Origin: Acidobacteriota bacterium | GTDB lineage: Bacteria > Acidobacteriota > Terriglobia > Bryobacterales > UBA6623 | DNA: 64,000 nucleotides | Assembly: GCA_016125275.1 (NCBI GenBank) | Contig: WGMB01000007.1 | Location: 186,001-250,000, forward strand | Reading direction: 5' to 3' | In this document: in pieces, positions 24,052 through 32,563 of the stretch | Position numbering within the stretch: the stretch's first letter is position 1 | Layout of the letters: each line of letters opens with the position of its first letter | The notes under the pieces: model-generated | Seen by the model: only the letters and a program-made list of their open reading frames with translations | Told to the model about the DNA's origin: nothing | The model's database searches: none | Made by a program: the position numbers and the translations under genes

Positions 24052-24951
24052 TTGAAAAAATCGGCCGCATCGTCGCTGCTGCAGCGCGGACGCATTCTGG
24101 CTCGCCTGATTCGCCGCGCGGTTTGGCGCTTCTTCTCCGACGGAGGGTCGTCGCACGCCGCCGCCATCGCCTACTACGCCGTCTTCTCGTTGCCGGCCCT
24201 GCTGCTGCTGATCATCCGCCTGGTGGGGTTCTGGCTGGGCGACGAGCGCGTGCGCGACAGCGTGGTGGCCTGGATCGGCTACCGGGTGGGGCCGCAGGCG
24301 GCGGAGTTCCTGCGGGAGCTGATCATCGCGGAGACCGACCGCGTCTCGGTGGCGAATCTGGCCGCCATCGTCGGCCTGGCGGCGCTGCTGTTTTCCGCCA
24401 CCACGGTGTTCACCCAGGTGCAGTCCGCGCTCAACCGCGTTTGGCGCGTGGAGGAGGGCGACGAGGAGCCGATTCTGCGCAGCTTCGCTATCCGCCGGCT
24501 GCTGTCGTTCGTCGTTCTGCTGGGCAGCGGCGTCTTGTTGCTGCTCTCGATGACGGCGCGGGTGATCCTGGCGGCGATCGGCAGCCTGCTGGGCGAAGGC
24601 GCGATCACTTCCGGCGGCTTGATGATCGCCGACGCCGTCCTGTCCACGCTGGTCACGGCGGTGCTGTTCACGGGCATCTTCCGCGCCGTACCGGCCGTCC
24701 ATGTCGCCTGGAAGGACGCCTGGGCCGGCGGCCTGTTCACGGCGGCGCTGTTCACGGTGGGCAACCGAGGCGTGGCCATCTACTTCCACTTCATCCCCGT
24801 GGGGGGCGTGTACGGCTCGGCCGGCTCGCTGGCGCTGATCCTGTTCTGGTTCTACTTCACGGCCATGGTGCTGCTGCTCGGCGCCGAGTTCACGCTACTC
24901 TACGCCAGACAGCGCGGGCGGGCGATTCGGCGACGGTTGGATGACCGCTGA
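24052..24951 (+). CDS. YihY/BrkB-family inner-membrane protein, 299 aa
   Basis: The family pattern is clear: HAAAIAYYAVFSLPALLLLIIRLVGFWLG near the N-terminus, AAIVGLAALLFSATTVFTQVQSALNRVW, and IYFHFIPVGGVYGSAGSLALILFWFYFTAMVLLLGAEFTLLYAR at the C-terminus, with about six membrane helices. The molecular role of YihY is not settled, and it is not ribonuclease BN despite old annotation. The only in-frame start near the first conserved residues is TTG at 24052, with GAAGGA about 13 nt upstream. It is divergent from the PerR-type gene and shares its 83-nt upstream region. Confidence 0.85.
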   Translation: MKKSAASSLLQRGRILARLIRRAVWRFFSDGGSSHAAAIAYYAVFSLPALLLLIIRLVGFWLGDERVRDSVVAWIGYRVGPQAAEFLRELIIAETDRVSVANLAAIVGLAALLFSATTVFTQVQSALNRVWRVEEGDEEPILRSFAIRRLLSFVVLLGSGVLLLLSMTARVILAAIGSLLGEGAITSGGLMIADAVLSTLVTAVLFTGIFRAVPAVHVAWKDAWAGGLFTAALFTVGNRGVAIYFHFIPVGGVYGSAGSLALILFWFYFTAMVLLLGAEFTLLYARQRGRAIRRRLDDR

Positions 24952-24978
24952 CGGTTGGGCCGTTGACCGCCGGGCCGT

Positions 24979-26247
24979 TCAGCCCAAGGGGTTGCCGCCG
25001 ACGAGGTTCGTGGACGGCTTGCCGCCGGCCTTGAGCGCCTCGGCGTACGCCTTGCCGGGTTTCTGCGCGAGCACCAGGTGGTCGGCCCACTCGGTCATCT
25101 GCGCCAAGTCAGTTTGCATGAGCCGGCCGATGTGCGGGATGCGCTCCATCAGGAAGCGCTGGTTGGCGCCGTAGATCTTTTCGAGGGCCAAGTTCGGGTC
25201 GAACACGCGCACTTCGCGGCCCTTGCCGATCAATTGCTCGAGCAGGGCGATGGTGGGGCTCTCGCGCAGATCGTCGGTGTTTTCCTTGAACGTCAGGCCG
25301 AAGAAGCCGAGCTTGACCGGTCCCAGATCGAGGATCTTGTCGACGGCGCGCTGCAGGTGCGACTCGTTCGACGGCAGCACGCTGTTGAGCAGCGGCAGGT
25401 CCATGTCGAGCCGCGAGCCGCGGTAGACCAGCGCCCGCAGGTCCTTGGGCAGGCAGGAGCCGCCGAAGGCGAAGCCGGGCTTGAGGTACGCCTTCGAGAT
25501 GTTGAGCGCTTCGTCCTCGCACAGCGTGGCCATGACCTCGGCGGCGGGGATCGATTGCCTCTCGCTCATCGCGCCGATCTCGTTGGCGAAAGCGATCTTG
25601 AGGGCGTGGAAGGCGTTGCAGGCGTACTTGATCATCTCCGCCGTGCGCAGCTCCACGATCTGCGGGCGGACGGGCAGGCCCTCGTAGAGCGCGGCGATGC
25701 GGCTGCGATGCGGCTCGGCGCCGCCCACCACCAGCAGCGAAGGCTCCATGAAATCCTCGATTGCGGTGCCCTCGCGCAGGAACTCTGGGTGCGACAGGAC
25801 GACGGCGACATCGGGCCGGCCCAGCGCCGGCGCTACCACTTCTTCGCAGGTTCCCGGAAAAACCGTGCTGCGGGTGACGACCAGCAGCGGCCGCTCGCGG
25901 TCCGCGATGGCCGCGCCAATCTCGCGGGCGACCCGCTCGATCTGCTCGATCGACTGATTGCCGTTCTTGGCCGACGGTGTGCCGACGCACAGCATCACGA
26001 TGTCGCTGGCGGCCACCGCTTCAGCCAAGTCCGCGGTGGCGCGCAGGCGGCCGGAGGAGACGACCTCGTCGAGCGCCTCGCCCAGGCCGGGCTCGAAGAA
26101 CGGCGCTTCCTTGTTGTTGACGCAGGCGACCTTGTAGTCGCTGACGTCGCAGCCGATCACCTCATGCCCGATCTTCGCCAAGCAGGCGGCCGACACGCAG
26201 CCCACGTAGCCGAGGCCGACGATCGCGATCTTTTCCGACGTCTTCAC
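24979..26247 (-). CDS. UDP-glucose/GDP-mannose dehydrogenase family protein, 422 aa
   Basis: The NAD-binding domain IAIVGLGYVGCVSAACLAKIGHEVIGCDV, the FFEPGL motif, the central helix domain, and the catalytic Cys in FAFGGSCLPKDLRAL define this family of nucleotide-sugar 6-dehydrogenases. They perform two NAD-dependent oxidations to uronic acids for surface polysaccharides. GGSCLPKDL with its spacing is shared by UDP-glucose and GDP-mannose enzymes, so the substrate is not fixed. GTG 26247 gives the usual N-terminus. It begins 32 nt after the comM stop and ends 27 nt from convergent yihY. Confidence 0.9.
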   Translation of the reverse strand: MKTSEKIAIVGLGYVGCVSAACLAKIGHEVIGCDVSDYKVACVNNKEAPFFEPGLGEALDEVVSSGRLRATADLAEAVAASDIVMLCVGTPSAKNGNQSIEQIERVAREIGAAIADRERPLLVVTRSTVFPGTCEEVVAPALGRPDVAVVLSHPEFLREGTAIEDFMEPSLLVVGGAEPHRSRIAALYEGLPVRPQIVELRTAEMIKYACNAFHALKIAFANEIGAMSERQSIPAAEVMATLCEDEALNISKAYLKPGFAFGGSCLPKDLRALVYRGSRLDMDLPLLNSVLPSNESHLQRAVDKILDLGPVKLGFFGLTFKENTDDLRESPTIALLEQLIGKGREVRVFDPNLALEKIYGANQRFLMERIPHIGRLMQTDLAQMTEWADHLVLAQKPGKAYAEALKAGGKPSTNLVGGNPLG

Positions 26248-26279
26248 CAACCCAGTATGCCAAGGATCAGCGTGCGGCC

Positions 26280-27806
26280 TCACACCCAGTAAGTCCTGTC
26301 GAGGCTGCGGTACTGCACCGCCTCGGCCAGATGCGCGACGCTGATCGCCTCCTGTTCAGCCAGATCGGCGATCGTCCGGGCCACCTTGAGGATGCGGTCG
26401 TGTGCGCGCGCGGACAGCCCCATGCGGCTCACGGCCGCCTCCAGCGTCTTCTCGCCCGGCCCGTCGAGCTTGCAGTGCTGGCGGATCATCTTCGACGGCA
26501 TGCGCGCGTTGGGGTAGCCCCGGCCGAGCTGGATGGCGCGTGCCCGCTCCACGCGCTCGCGGATGGCGGCCGAGGGCTCGGCTTCGGGGCCGCCGCGCAA
26601 CTCGCGGTACTTGACCGGCGGCGCCTCCACATGGATGTCGATACGGTCCAGCAGCGGCCCGCTGATCTTGCCCACGTAGCGCTGGATCATCGGCGGGGTG
26701 CACTGGCACTCCCTGTGAGGATCCCCGAAATAGCCGCAAGGGCACGGGTTCATCGCGGCGACCAACATAAAGGCCGACGGAAACGTCAGGCTGATCGCAC
26801 CACGTACGACGGTGATCTCGCCGTCTTCGAGCGGCTGCCGCAGCAGCTCCAGGATGTTGCGGGGAAATTCCGGGAACTCGTCGAGGAAGAGCACGCCGTG
26901 GTGCGCCAGGCTCACCTCGCCCGGTCGCGCCATGCCCGAGCCGCCGCCGACCAGACCGGCGTTGGAGATGCCGTGGTGCGGGGCCCGAAACGGCCTCTCC
27001 CGCAGCAGGCCGGCCTTGGGGCTCAGCGCGCCGGCCACGCTGTGGACCTTCGTCGCGGACAGGGCCTCTTCCAGTGAGAGCTTCGGCAGAATGCCCGGCA
27101 GGCGCTTGGCCAGCATGGTTTTGCCGGAGCCGGGCGGGCCGATCATCAGCAGGTTGTGTCCGCCGGCGGCGGCGATCTCCAGGGCGCGCTTGGCGGTTTC
27201 CTGGCCGCGCACGTCGCGAAAGTCCAACCGCAGCAGGGTTTCCTCGGCGTCGGCGCCGTCGCCGTTGGGCTGGGCGGGCGTGAAGGAGCCGGGGTCGCCG
27301 AGCAGCCGCGGAGCTTCGGCCAAGTGTTTGAGGCCGTAGACCTTCAGCCCGTCCACCACAGCGGCTTCGGCGGCGTTGTCAGCCGGTACGATCAAGTTCT
27401 CGATGCCGGCCTTCTTGGCGCACACCGCGATGGGCAGGGCCCCGCGAACGGGCCGGATCGAGCCGTCGAGCGAGAGCTCCCCGGCGGCCAGGAACCCTTC
27501 CAACGAATCCTTGGGCAGCGAGCCCATCGCGCCGAGAATGCCGAGCGCCATGGGCAGGTCGAAGCCGGCACCTTCCTTACGGATGTTGGCCGGAGCCAAG
27601 TTCACCGTGACGGCCTTCTGGGGGTAGCTGAAGCCGGAGTTCGCCATCGACGATTTGATGCGCTCGCGACTCTCGCGCACGGTGGCGTCGGGCAGGCCGA
27701 CCATCATGAAGTTGTCCGGCCGGCCGAGATACATGTCGACTTCGACATCGATCAGCAGCGCATCGACGCCGTAGATGGCGGCCGTCTGCGTCTTGAACAG
27801 AGCCAT
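26280..27806 (-). CDS. comM: YifB/ComM-family AAA+ ATPase (Mg-chelatase-like), 508 aa
   Basis: The N-terminal domain resembles the Lon-type protease fold of YifB proteins ([20 protein letters not shown]). The AAA+ module has Walker [19 protein letters not shown], Walker [12 protein letters not shown] and sensor [12 protein letters not shown], followed by the C-terminal Mg-chelatase domain. In naturally competent bacteria ComM is a hexameric helicase that promotes branch migration of incoming DNA. No other competence genes are in the window. Its ATG overlaps the stop of a small upstream frame as TGATG, which suggests translational coupling. Confidence 0.92.
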   Translation of the reverse strand: MALFKTQTAAIYGVDALLIDVEVDMYLGRPDNFMMVGLPDATVRESRERIKSSMANSGFSYPQKAVTVNLAPANIRKEGAGFDLPMALGILGAMGSLPKDSLEGFLAAGELSLDGSIRPVRGALPIAVCAKKAGIENLIVPADNAAEAAVVDGLKVYGLKHLAEAPRLLGDPGSFTPAQPNGDGADAEETLLRLDFRDVRGQETAKRALEIAAAGGHNLLMIGPPGSGKTMLAKRLPGILPKLSLEEALSATKVHSVAGALSPKAGLLRERPFRAPHHGISNAGLVGGGSGMARPGEVSLAHHGVLFLDEFPEFPRNILELLRQPLEDGEITVVRGAISLTFPSAFMLVAAMNPCPCGYFGDPHRECQCTPPMIQRYVGKISGPLLDRIDIHVEAPPVKYRELRGGPEAEPSAAIRERVERARAIQLGRGYPNARMPSKMIRQHCKLDGPGEKTLEAAVSRMGLSARAHDRILKVARTIADLAEQEAISVAHLAEAVQYRSLDRTYWV

Positions 27807-27937
27807 CAGTCCGTCCGGCCCGCCCGACGCTCCGGGGCGTCCGCCCGCTCCGCCAAGGCGAGGCGGCGACAGTAGACGGACCAGATCAGCAACAGAGCCC
27901 CGGCGAGAGCGAGACCCAAGACTCGTTCCCAAAACAT
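27806..27937 (-). CDS. Small single-helix membrane protein coupled to comM, 43 aa
   Basis: The frame begins [25 protein letters not shown], one membrane helix, and continues with a polar, charged tail. GGAGG lies 10 nt before the ATG. Its TGA overlaps the comM ATG by one base (TGATG), the arrangement used for translational reinitiation. No family is recognised. It could be a true membrane peptide or a leader frame whose translation sets comM expression; the good ribosome binding site supports translation. Confidence 0.5.
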   Translation of the reverse strand: MFWERVLGLALAGALLLIWSVYCRRLALAERADAPERRAGRTD

Positions 27938-28057
27938 GGCGAGGAGTCCTCCGCGCGCTTGGTTTCTTCTAGAAGGGGAGGTCCGCAACGGGACCGGGGA
28001 AGCCTCCGCCGGGCGTTCGGCGACCGGAACGCCGACGGAGACCCTAGTATAGACGCA

Positions 28058-29047
28058 TCAGGCCCGGGCGGCGGCGAAATCGCCGTCGGGCGGCTCGGCG
28101 ACGCCGGCGCGTTCGCGGTAGGCCTTGGCCCAGTCCTTGGTGAGCAGCACGCGGACGTCCTCGCCGCGGACGCTCTGCATCTCGAGCAGATCGCACAGCG
28201 TGCGGCGCTCGATCCGCCAGAGGGAGCGCGATTCGAGCTCCACCAGCGCCGTCCCGATCCAGCCCTTGCGCACCAGGACCGCTCCCGAGGCGTCGACGGC
28301 GATCATCGCGCGGCTGAACCGGGGCAGGCCCGGCGCCTTGCGGACGTAGCCGCGATAGACCTCCCAGCGCGAGCCGGGCCGAAGCTGTTCGAGGCGCCGT
28401 TCCAGCCAAGGCTGGGAGGCGGCCAGCCCGGCGCTGGGCTCGAAGCCGAACCAGGAGCCCAGCGTCCCGAAGAACGAGCGGACCAGGAACCGCAGCGTTC
28501 GGAACAGCAGCGGCGTCACGAACGCCATCACCGCCAGCAGCGTCGCCACGACGCCGAAGGCGATCCAGGGATGGGTGAAGACCAGCGCGGTGAGGCCGAT
28601 GGCGCCCACGTCCTCGGCCACGCTGATCAGGGAATGCGTGACCGGTTCCGGCGCGGTCAAAGCCATCGCGCGGGCGCCGGCCTTGGTGGCATGGCTGCCC
28701 AGGGCCACCGATCCGCCGATGAGAAACGCCGCCACTTGCGCGCCGGGGCCCATCTGCTCGGCCATGCCCATCGACAGCAGCGCCGCTCCCGTCGGACGGA
28801 TGAAAGTGTGGAACCCGTCCCAGACGGTGGCGACAAAGGGAACCTTGTCGGCGAAGAACTCGAGCGCGTAGAGAATGCCCGCGACCCACAGCACGACCGG
28901 GTCCGACAACACCCGCAGTTGCTCGGGAAGGAACGAGAACCACTCGAACCGCTGCGCCAACCCGATCACCAGCACGGTGGCGTACAGGTTGATGCCGGAC
29001 GCGAACGAGAGGCCCAAGGCCCCGATCAGAGTCTCCAAGCCGGTCAT
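28058..29047 (-). CDS. DUF4126-family membrane protein, 329 aa
   Basis: The N-terminal two thirds match DUF4126: ASGINLYATVLVIGLAQRF, VVLWVAGILYALEFFADKVPFVATVWDGFHTFIRPTGAALL, then further membrane helices to about residue 195. The C-terminal 130 residues form a soluble domain (WEVYRGYVRKAPGLPRFSRA, then SLWRIERRTLCDLLEMQ) that I do not recognise. It could be a sensor or regulatory part added to the membrane unit. GGGGAGCGG directly precedes the ATG. The function of the family is unknown. It lies between a Trm112-like gene and the comM unit on the same strand. Confidence 0.82.
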   Translation of the reverse strand: MTGLETLIGALGLSFASGINLYATVLVIGLAQRFEWFSFLPEQLRVLSDPVVLWVAGILYALEFFADKVPFVATVWDGFHTFIRPTGAALLSMGMAEQMGPGAQVAAFLIGGSVALGSHATKAGARAMALTAPEPVTHSLISVAEDVGAIGLTALVFTHPWIAFGVVATLLAVMAFVTPLLFRTLRFLVRSFFGTLGSWFGFEPSAGLAASQPWLERRLEQLRPGSRWEVYRGYVRKAPGLPRFSRAMIAVDASGAVLVRKGWIGTALVELESRSLWRIERRTLCDLLEMQSVRGEDVRVLLTKDWAKAYRERAGVAEPPDGDFAAARA

Positions 29048-29085
29048 CCGCTCCCCTCCCTCGCCGCGTTCGGCGGCGGTTCCGT

Positions 29086-29352
29086 TTACCAGTCCTCGAG
29101 TTGCCGGGTGGCGACGCCCTGGTCGACCAGCATCACCGGGATGTTGTCGTCGATGCGGTAGATCGTCTTCCCGTCGGTGGTGATCAGCGCTTCCTGCACC
29201 GGCTTCTGCACGGTCTCTCCGCCCACGGCCGTCACTTTGCCGGCGGCGATCTGCCGGTTGAGCTTTTCAACCCGATCGGCCGCCAACATTTCCACGGGAA
29301 CCTTCGTTTCCGGGCAGCAGAGAATCTCGAGCAAATCGTCGCTGATGGGCAT
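29086..29352 (-). CDS. Trm112-family protein, 88 aa
   Basis: The N-terminus MPISDDLLEILCCPETKVPVEML and the C-terminal DGKTIYRIDDNIPVMLVDQ are typical of the Trm112/YcaR family (UPF0434). These small proteins fold around a short zinc-ribbon-like core and can serve as partners of methyltransferases. Here CCPETK shows only one side of the usual Cys pairs, so the metal site is probably degenerate, and the middle contains an insert of about 25 residues. The nearest AGGAG lies 14 nt before the ATG, a long spacing. Confidence 0.8.
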   Translation of the reverse strand: MPISDDLLEILCCPETKVPVEMLAADRVEKLNRQIAAGKVTAVGGETVQKPVQEALITTDGKTIYRIDDNIPVMLVDQGVATRQLEDW

Positions 29353-29432
29353 ACCGATCCCGCGCACTCCTTTCCTACGAAACTCAGAGCGAGTTCGTTC
29401 CCTATCTTAGCGCCGCACGACGGCCGGTCCGG

Positions 29433-30788
29433 TCAGCGGAGTTGGACGCGAACCTTTTCGTCGTACTCGAGGGCGGATTCCTTGGCTTCGTAGTCGTTGA
29501 GCAGTGTAGCGACGCCGCCGTGGCCAACCTCGAGCTTGCGCCAAGAGCCCTTGCCGGCCTTGGCCTCGTATTGGCGTTGCGGGTCGAGCCCCAGGAACAG
29601 CACGGCGGGACCGCGCGGGTCGCGGCCGGTGGGAATCTCCACCTCCCACTTGCCCGACCCTTTCGTCCAGATGACCGTGGCGCCTTCCACGCCCAAGGGT
29701 TCCTCGCGGAAGCTCTCGCCGGCCGGTTGCACGCCCTGGCCATTGTCGACGTGCAGCCCACCGTCGTAGTAGCCCAGCCACAGCTCGTTGCGCTGGGCGA
29801 AGATCCGCCCGCGGACCGGATCGAAGGTCCACTTGGGCGCCGAGGCCGGGGCCAGCCCGGGCAGGTAGGGGTTGATCCAGAGCATCTCGTAGATCGCTCC
29901 GCGGGGGCCTTTGAGGGTGAAGGAGTCGTTGCGCAGCCAGCCTTGCAGGAACTGGGCTTCGCGTGACGTCGACTCGTAGGCCACCAGCAGCATCTCGGCG
30001 ATGCGGCCGAACAGGGCCTCGTTGACGGCGGCCTCGTCGCTGACCACCGGGACGGCGTAACGGCGCAGGCGGCCTTCGTCGGACTCGAGCGTCTCGGGCA
30101 GGTAACCCAGGATGCGCGCCATCGGCAGGGCCCGAAAGGCGTCGGGCGCCTCGGTCCACAGATCGCGCTCGAGATTGTGGCGCAGCACGTGGGAGACCTC
30201 GAGCAGCGCCAGCAGCGATTCGGCGCGGTCGACCAGCCCGCCGGCCTGGAGCTGCGGCAGGAGCTTGGCCTCCCAGCGCTCGCGCAACGCCCGTCCGAGG
30301 GCGGCCTCGGCGCCGTCCGCGTCGCCGGCGACGGCCACCAGAGCCAGCACGGCGTCCCGCAGGCCTTCGGCGGTCGGCGGCGCTTGCTCGGCTTGCTCCG
30401 TCAAGCTACGGGCCAGGGCGGCGCGCTGTTCGTCGTTGAGCAGCGGGTAGCACCAGTCATAGGCCAGCGCGGCCTGCCGCAGCGGTGAGGGCCCCGTGGG
30501 GGACCCGGCCGCGATGGTCTCCACGGCCTGCCGGCCTGCCCTCTCATCGGCCCGGAGCTGATAGGCCAAGGCTAGGGCTACGGGGCGCTCAGGCAGGGCG
30601 GCGCCATTGTCGAGCTGCTGCCGCAGCAGACGCCAGCGGTCGGTTTCGCGTTCGGCGTCGCGGCTGAGGCGTTTGAGCCGGTCCGCGTCCAGAAACAGGC
30701 GCGGATGCTTGTTGTAGACCCTGTATTCGGCTTGCGCCAACAGCGGGAGACAGCCCGCGAGCAGGGCTAGGAGGAGGCGCAAGACCAT
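29433..30788 (-). CDS. Exported protein resembling heparinase II/III-type alpha-helical domains, 451 aa
   Basis: The signal peptide (LRLLLALLAGCLPLLAQA) is followed by KHPRLFLDADRLKRLSRDAERE, the typical opening of heparinase II/III-like and alginate-lyase-like proteins. After it comes an all-helical region to about residue 290 that may form an incomplete toroid (ALAYDWCYPLLNDEQR), then a C-terminal beta-rich part (GRIFAQRNELWLGYYDGG). Catalytic His/Tyr residues of a lyase cannot be identified with confidence, so a structural or binding role is possible. It starts 28 nt after the L,D-transpeptidase gene. Confidence 0.65.
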   Translation of the reverse strand: MVLRLLLALLAGCLPLLAQAEYRVYNKHPRLFLDADRLKRLSRDAERETDRWRLLRQQLDNGAALPERPVALALAYQLRADERAGRQAVETIAAGSPTGPSPLRQAALAYDWCYPLLNDEQRAALARSLTEQAEQAPPTAEGLRDAVLALVAVAGDADGAEAALGRALRERWEAKLLPQLQAGGLVDRAESLLALLEVSHVLRHNLERDLWTEAPDAFRALPMARILGYLPETLESDEGRLRRYAVPVVSDEAAVNEALFGRIAEMLLVAYESTSREAQFLQGWLRNDSFTLKGPRGAIYEMLWINPYLPGLAPASAPKWTFDPVRGRIFAQRNELWLGYYDGGLHVDNGQGVQPAGESFREEPLGVEGATVIWTKGSGKWEVEIPTGRDPRGPAVLFLGLDPQRQYEAKAGKGSWRKLEVGHGGVATLLNDYEAKESALEYDEKVRVQLR

Positions 30789-30815
30789 CAAAACATTATC
30801 CTAACGGCCAGAGCC

Positions 30816-31646
30816 TCATTCTAGGGGCGTGGCTTCTCCGATCGTCGGCGTGCGCAGGCGGTCGAGTGCGTTTCCGATCAGCGCCAGCGCGGCGTGATGT
30901 AACCATGTCCCCTGCCGCGCGACAGCGAAGTCGCCGGCCAGCAAGGAGGCTTCGCGCCACGGGGGCGTCTCCTCGTGGGGGAACTCTCCGACGATCACCA
31001 CCGGGGTGCCGTAATCTTCCACACTCCAGCCCTTGGGGTCCAACGACCATTGCTCGCCCCAGCCGTAGAGCCACTCGGCGTCCCGCCCCAGCAGCCGCAC
31101 GCAGCCGTGACTGGCGGGCAGTCCGGGCAGGGAGTATTGGTGGAACGAGCGGCCGGAACCGTTGTCGAAGTTGAAGTACCAGCGCAGGAACCATTGGGGA
31201 TTGACCGTGGAGGCGCGGCCCTTGGACTTCCAGTTCAGAAAGTAGAGGCCCTGCGGCGTGGGGTTCTGGAGGGAGCCGCTGCTGATCGGCCCCCAGCGCA
31301 CCAGCTCGCCGCGCACGTACGCCCCGAAGACCTGCAGCGGCTGATGCACGATCAGGGCCGTCGGCAGCTCGCGAGCCCAATCCACGGATTGGGGCAGAGG
31401 GCTGTAGCTGAGCTCGTCGAGGTCCCAGCGGTCGGGCATCACGATGGCCGACTGCCGGGGCAGCTCCTTGCGGTCACAGCGGTTGAGCTTCTCCAGCAGT
31501 CCGAGCTGGGCTTCGTCGAGGCCGCAGCGGAGGTGGTCGAGAGTCGCCGGCGCGGCCGCCAGACGCAGGCGAAACGGCGCCTCCGCCGAGAGCGGATGCG
31601 ACAGGAGAGGTACGAGGGACAGGACTGCAATCGGAGAAACGCGCAT
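30816..31646 (-). CDS. Exported L,D-transpeptidase (YkuD domain), 276 aa
   Basis: After a signal peptide (VLSLVPLLSHPLSAEA) comes the YkuD domain with PTALIVHQPLQVFGAYVRG and the catalytic Cys in LPASHGCVRLLGRDAEWLY, preceded by the partner His in FHQYSLPG. Such enzymes form 3-3 cross-links in peptidoglycan or attach proteins to it. The N-terminal 80 residues do not match a known cell-wall-binding domain. It is the first gene of a seven-gene minus-strand run. Confidence 0.9.
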   Translation of the reverse strand: MRVSPIAVLSLVPLLSHPLSAEAPFRLRLAAAPATLDHLRCGLDEAQLGLLEKLNRCDRKELPRQSAIVMPDRWDLDELSYSPLPQSVDWARELPTALIVHQPLQVFGAYVRGELVRWGPISSGSLQNPTPQGLYFLNWKSKGRASTVNPQWFLRWYFNFDNGSGRSFHQYSLPGLPASHGCVRLLGRDAEWLYGWGEQWSLDPKGWSVEDYGTPVVIVGEFPHEETPPWREASLLAGDFAVARQGTWLHHAALALIGNALDRLRTPTIGEATPLE

Positions 31647-31836
31647 GACGTGCTACCCGGTCAGCACGCCGCGGGCCAATCGCTCGGAACGAGCTAACCG
31701 TTTCAAAACATTAGACCCGGGCGGCCATGAAAAGATTTCAAGCGCCGCAAACGAACTGTAAGAAGGAGGACGCAGACGGGAAAAACTACCAGGGAGGGCG
31801 TTTTCGACGCGGGGACGTCGCACGTCGCCCAGGCCG

Positions 31837-31865
31837 TTGCGCGCGCCGCTTCGGCGTGCTATATT
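31837..31865 (+). promoter_or_regulatory. Sigma-70 promoter of tRNA-Asp, extended -10
   Basis: TTGCGC (31837-31842) is followed after 17 nt by TATATT (31860-31865), with TGC directly in front of the -10 box (extended -10). Transcription should start near 31872, about 77 nt before the mature tRNA. Confidence 0.75.
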
Positions 31866-31885
31866 CGTTTGAAGTGACAGGGGGG

Positions 31886-31913
31886 CGCGTCCCGTCGGAC
31901 GCGTCTCTTTTTT
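31886..31913 (+). terminator. Terminator-like hairpin in the tRNA-Asp leader
   Basis: CGCGTCC, a CGTC loop and GGACGCG (31886-31903) are followed by TCTCTTTTTT. The structure lies between the promoter and the tRNA, so it would end transcription or act as an attenuator or processing signal after about 40 nt of leader. Confidence 0.65.
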
Positions 31914-31948
31914 GTGGGCTGCCGCACTTCGCCGGCGACTCACCCAAC

Positions 31949-32025
31949 GGGCACGTAGTTCAGTCGGTTAGAACGCCGGCCTGTCACGCCGGAGGTCGCG
32001 AGTTCGAGTCTCGTCGTGCCCGCCA
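31949..32025 (+). tRNA. tRNA-Asp (anticodon GTC)
   Basis: The acceptor stem GGGCACG pairs with CGTGCCC at 32015-32021, the discriminator is G, and CCA is encoded at 32023-32025. The D arm holds AGTCGGTTAG, the anticodon loop is CTGTCAC in the stem CGCCGGC/GCCGGAG region, and the T arm has GAGTTCGAGTCTC. GTC reads GAC/GAU codons. The gene has its own upstream promoter and leader hairpin. Confidence 0.97.
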
Positions 32026-32056
32026 TTCCTTTCCAGAAGCAGCGTCGGTGAAGGCG

Positions 32057-32080
32057 TTTGCGTCCCGCAGCGGACGCAAA
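32057..32080. repeat. Perfect 9-bp inverted repeat downstream of tRNA-Asp
   Basis: TTTGCGTCC and GGACGCAAA flank a 6-nt loop. The core GCGTCC/GGACGC is the same as in the leader hairpin at 31886-31903, so related hairpins bracket the tRNA gene. On the plus strand it is followed by A, not T, so it is not a classical terminator for the tRNA. Confidence 0.7.
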
Positions 32081-32110
32081 AAAGCCGCGCCCGCCGGAGG
32101 CGGGAGCGGC
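32078..32110 (-). terminator. Intrinsic terminator of the cheW-cheA-cheY operon
   Basis: On the minus strand GCCGC-T-CCCGCC, a 3-nt loop and GGCGGG-C-GCGGC form an 11-bp stem with one mismatch, followed by six T. It starts about 33 nt after the cheY stop codon. Confidence 0.85.
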
Positions 32111-32143
32111 AGGCCGTCCAGGCTGACTGGGAGTCTAGCCGGT

Positions 32144-32539
32144 CTATTCGATCCGCGCCAGCTCGTCGGCGACCGCGATCACACGCTGCAACTCGAGGCC
32201 GAGCCTCTCCGGCGAGAAAGGCTTCTCCACGTAGCCCATCGCTCCCAGCGCGACCATCTCGCGCATACTGGTCCGGGTGTTGTCAGTCGAGATGACGACA
32301 ATCGGGATGCGGCTCAGCGCCGGGTCCGCCATCACTTGCGCGATCAGCTCCCGGCCGTCCATCACGGGCATATGGATGTCGGTGAGAATCACGTCGACCG
32401 CCTGCTCCCGAAGCTGCTGCAGGGCCACGGCTCCGTTTTCGACCTCGATGTACTCGTTGACACCCGTCCCCGCCAAGTCAGCAATCCGCCGGATGTAGCG
32501 ACGCATCGCTTCCGCGTCGTCGACGATCATGATTCGCAT
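32144..32539 (-). CDS. cheY: CheY-like single-domain response regulator, 131 aa
   Basis: The receiver fold is complete: acidic pair in IMIVDDAEAMRRY, phospho-acceptor Asp in VILTDIHMPVMDGREL, switch Thr/Ser in IVVISTDN and Lys in GAMGYVEKPFSPERL. No output domain is attached. Being last in the cheW-cheA-cheY operon, it is the likely phosphorylation target of the CheA here. Whether it acts on a motor or another output cannot be told; there are no flagellar or pilus genes in the window. Confidence 0.93.
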   Translation of the reverse strand: MRIMIVDDAEAMRRYIRRIADLAGTGVNEYIEVENGAVALQQLREQAVDVILTDIHMPVMDGRELIAQVMADPALSRIPIVVISTDNTRTSMREMVALGAMGYVEKPFSPERLGLELQRVIAVADELARIE

Positions 32540-32563
32540 CTTTGAACCGCAGCCTCCTTCCGC

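Larger units (their letters stand above)
31647..31948. other. 302-nt region between the L,D-transpeptidase gene and tRNA-Asp
   Basis: No credible protein gene is present. The right half holds the tRNA-Asp promoter (31837-31865) and a leader hairpin with a T run (31886-31913). The left half should contain the promoter of the divergent L,D-transpeptidase gene; a TAATGT box near 31705 on the minus strand is a weak candidate. Confidence 0.6.

Noticed and set aside
27960-28057. Terminator after the DUF4126 gene (GGCGTTC/GAACGCC arms near 28014-28035)
   Set aside because: The inverted repeat is there, but no T run follows on the minus strand and the spacer is GC-rich, so function is not supported.
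32057-32080. Intrinsic terminator for tRNA-Asp
   Set aside because: The stem is perfect, but on the plus strand it is followed by A residues rather than T, so it does not fit an intrinsic terminator in that direction.
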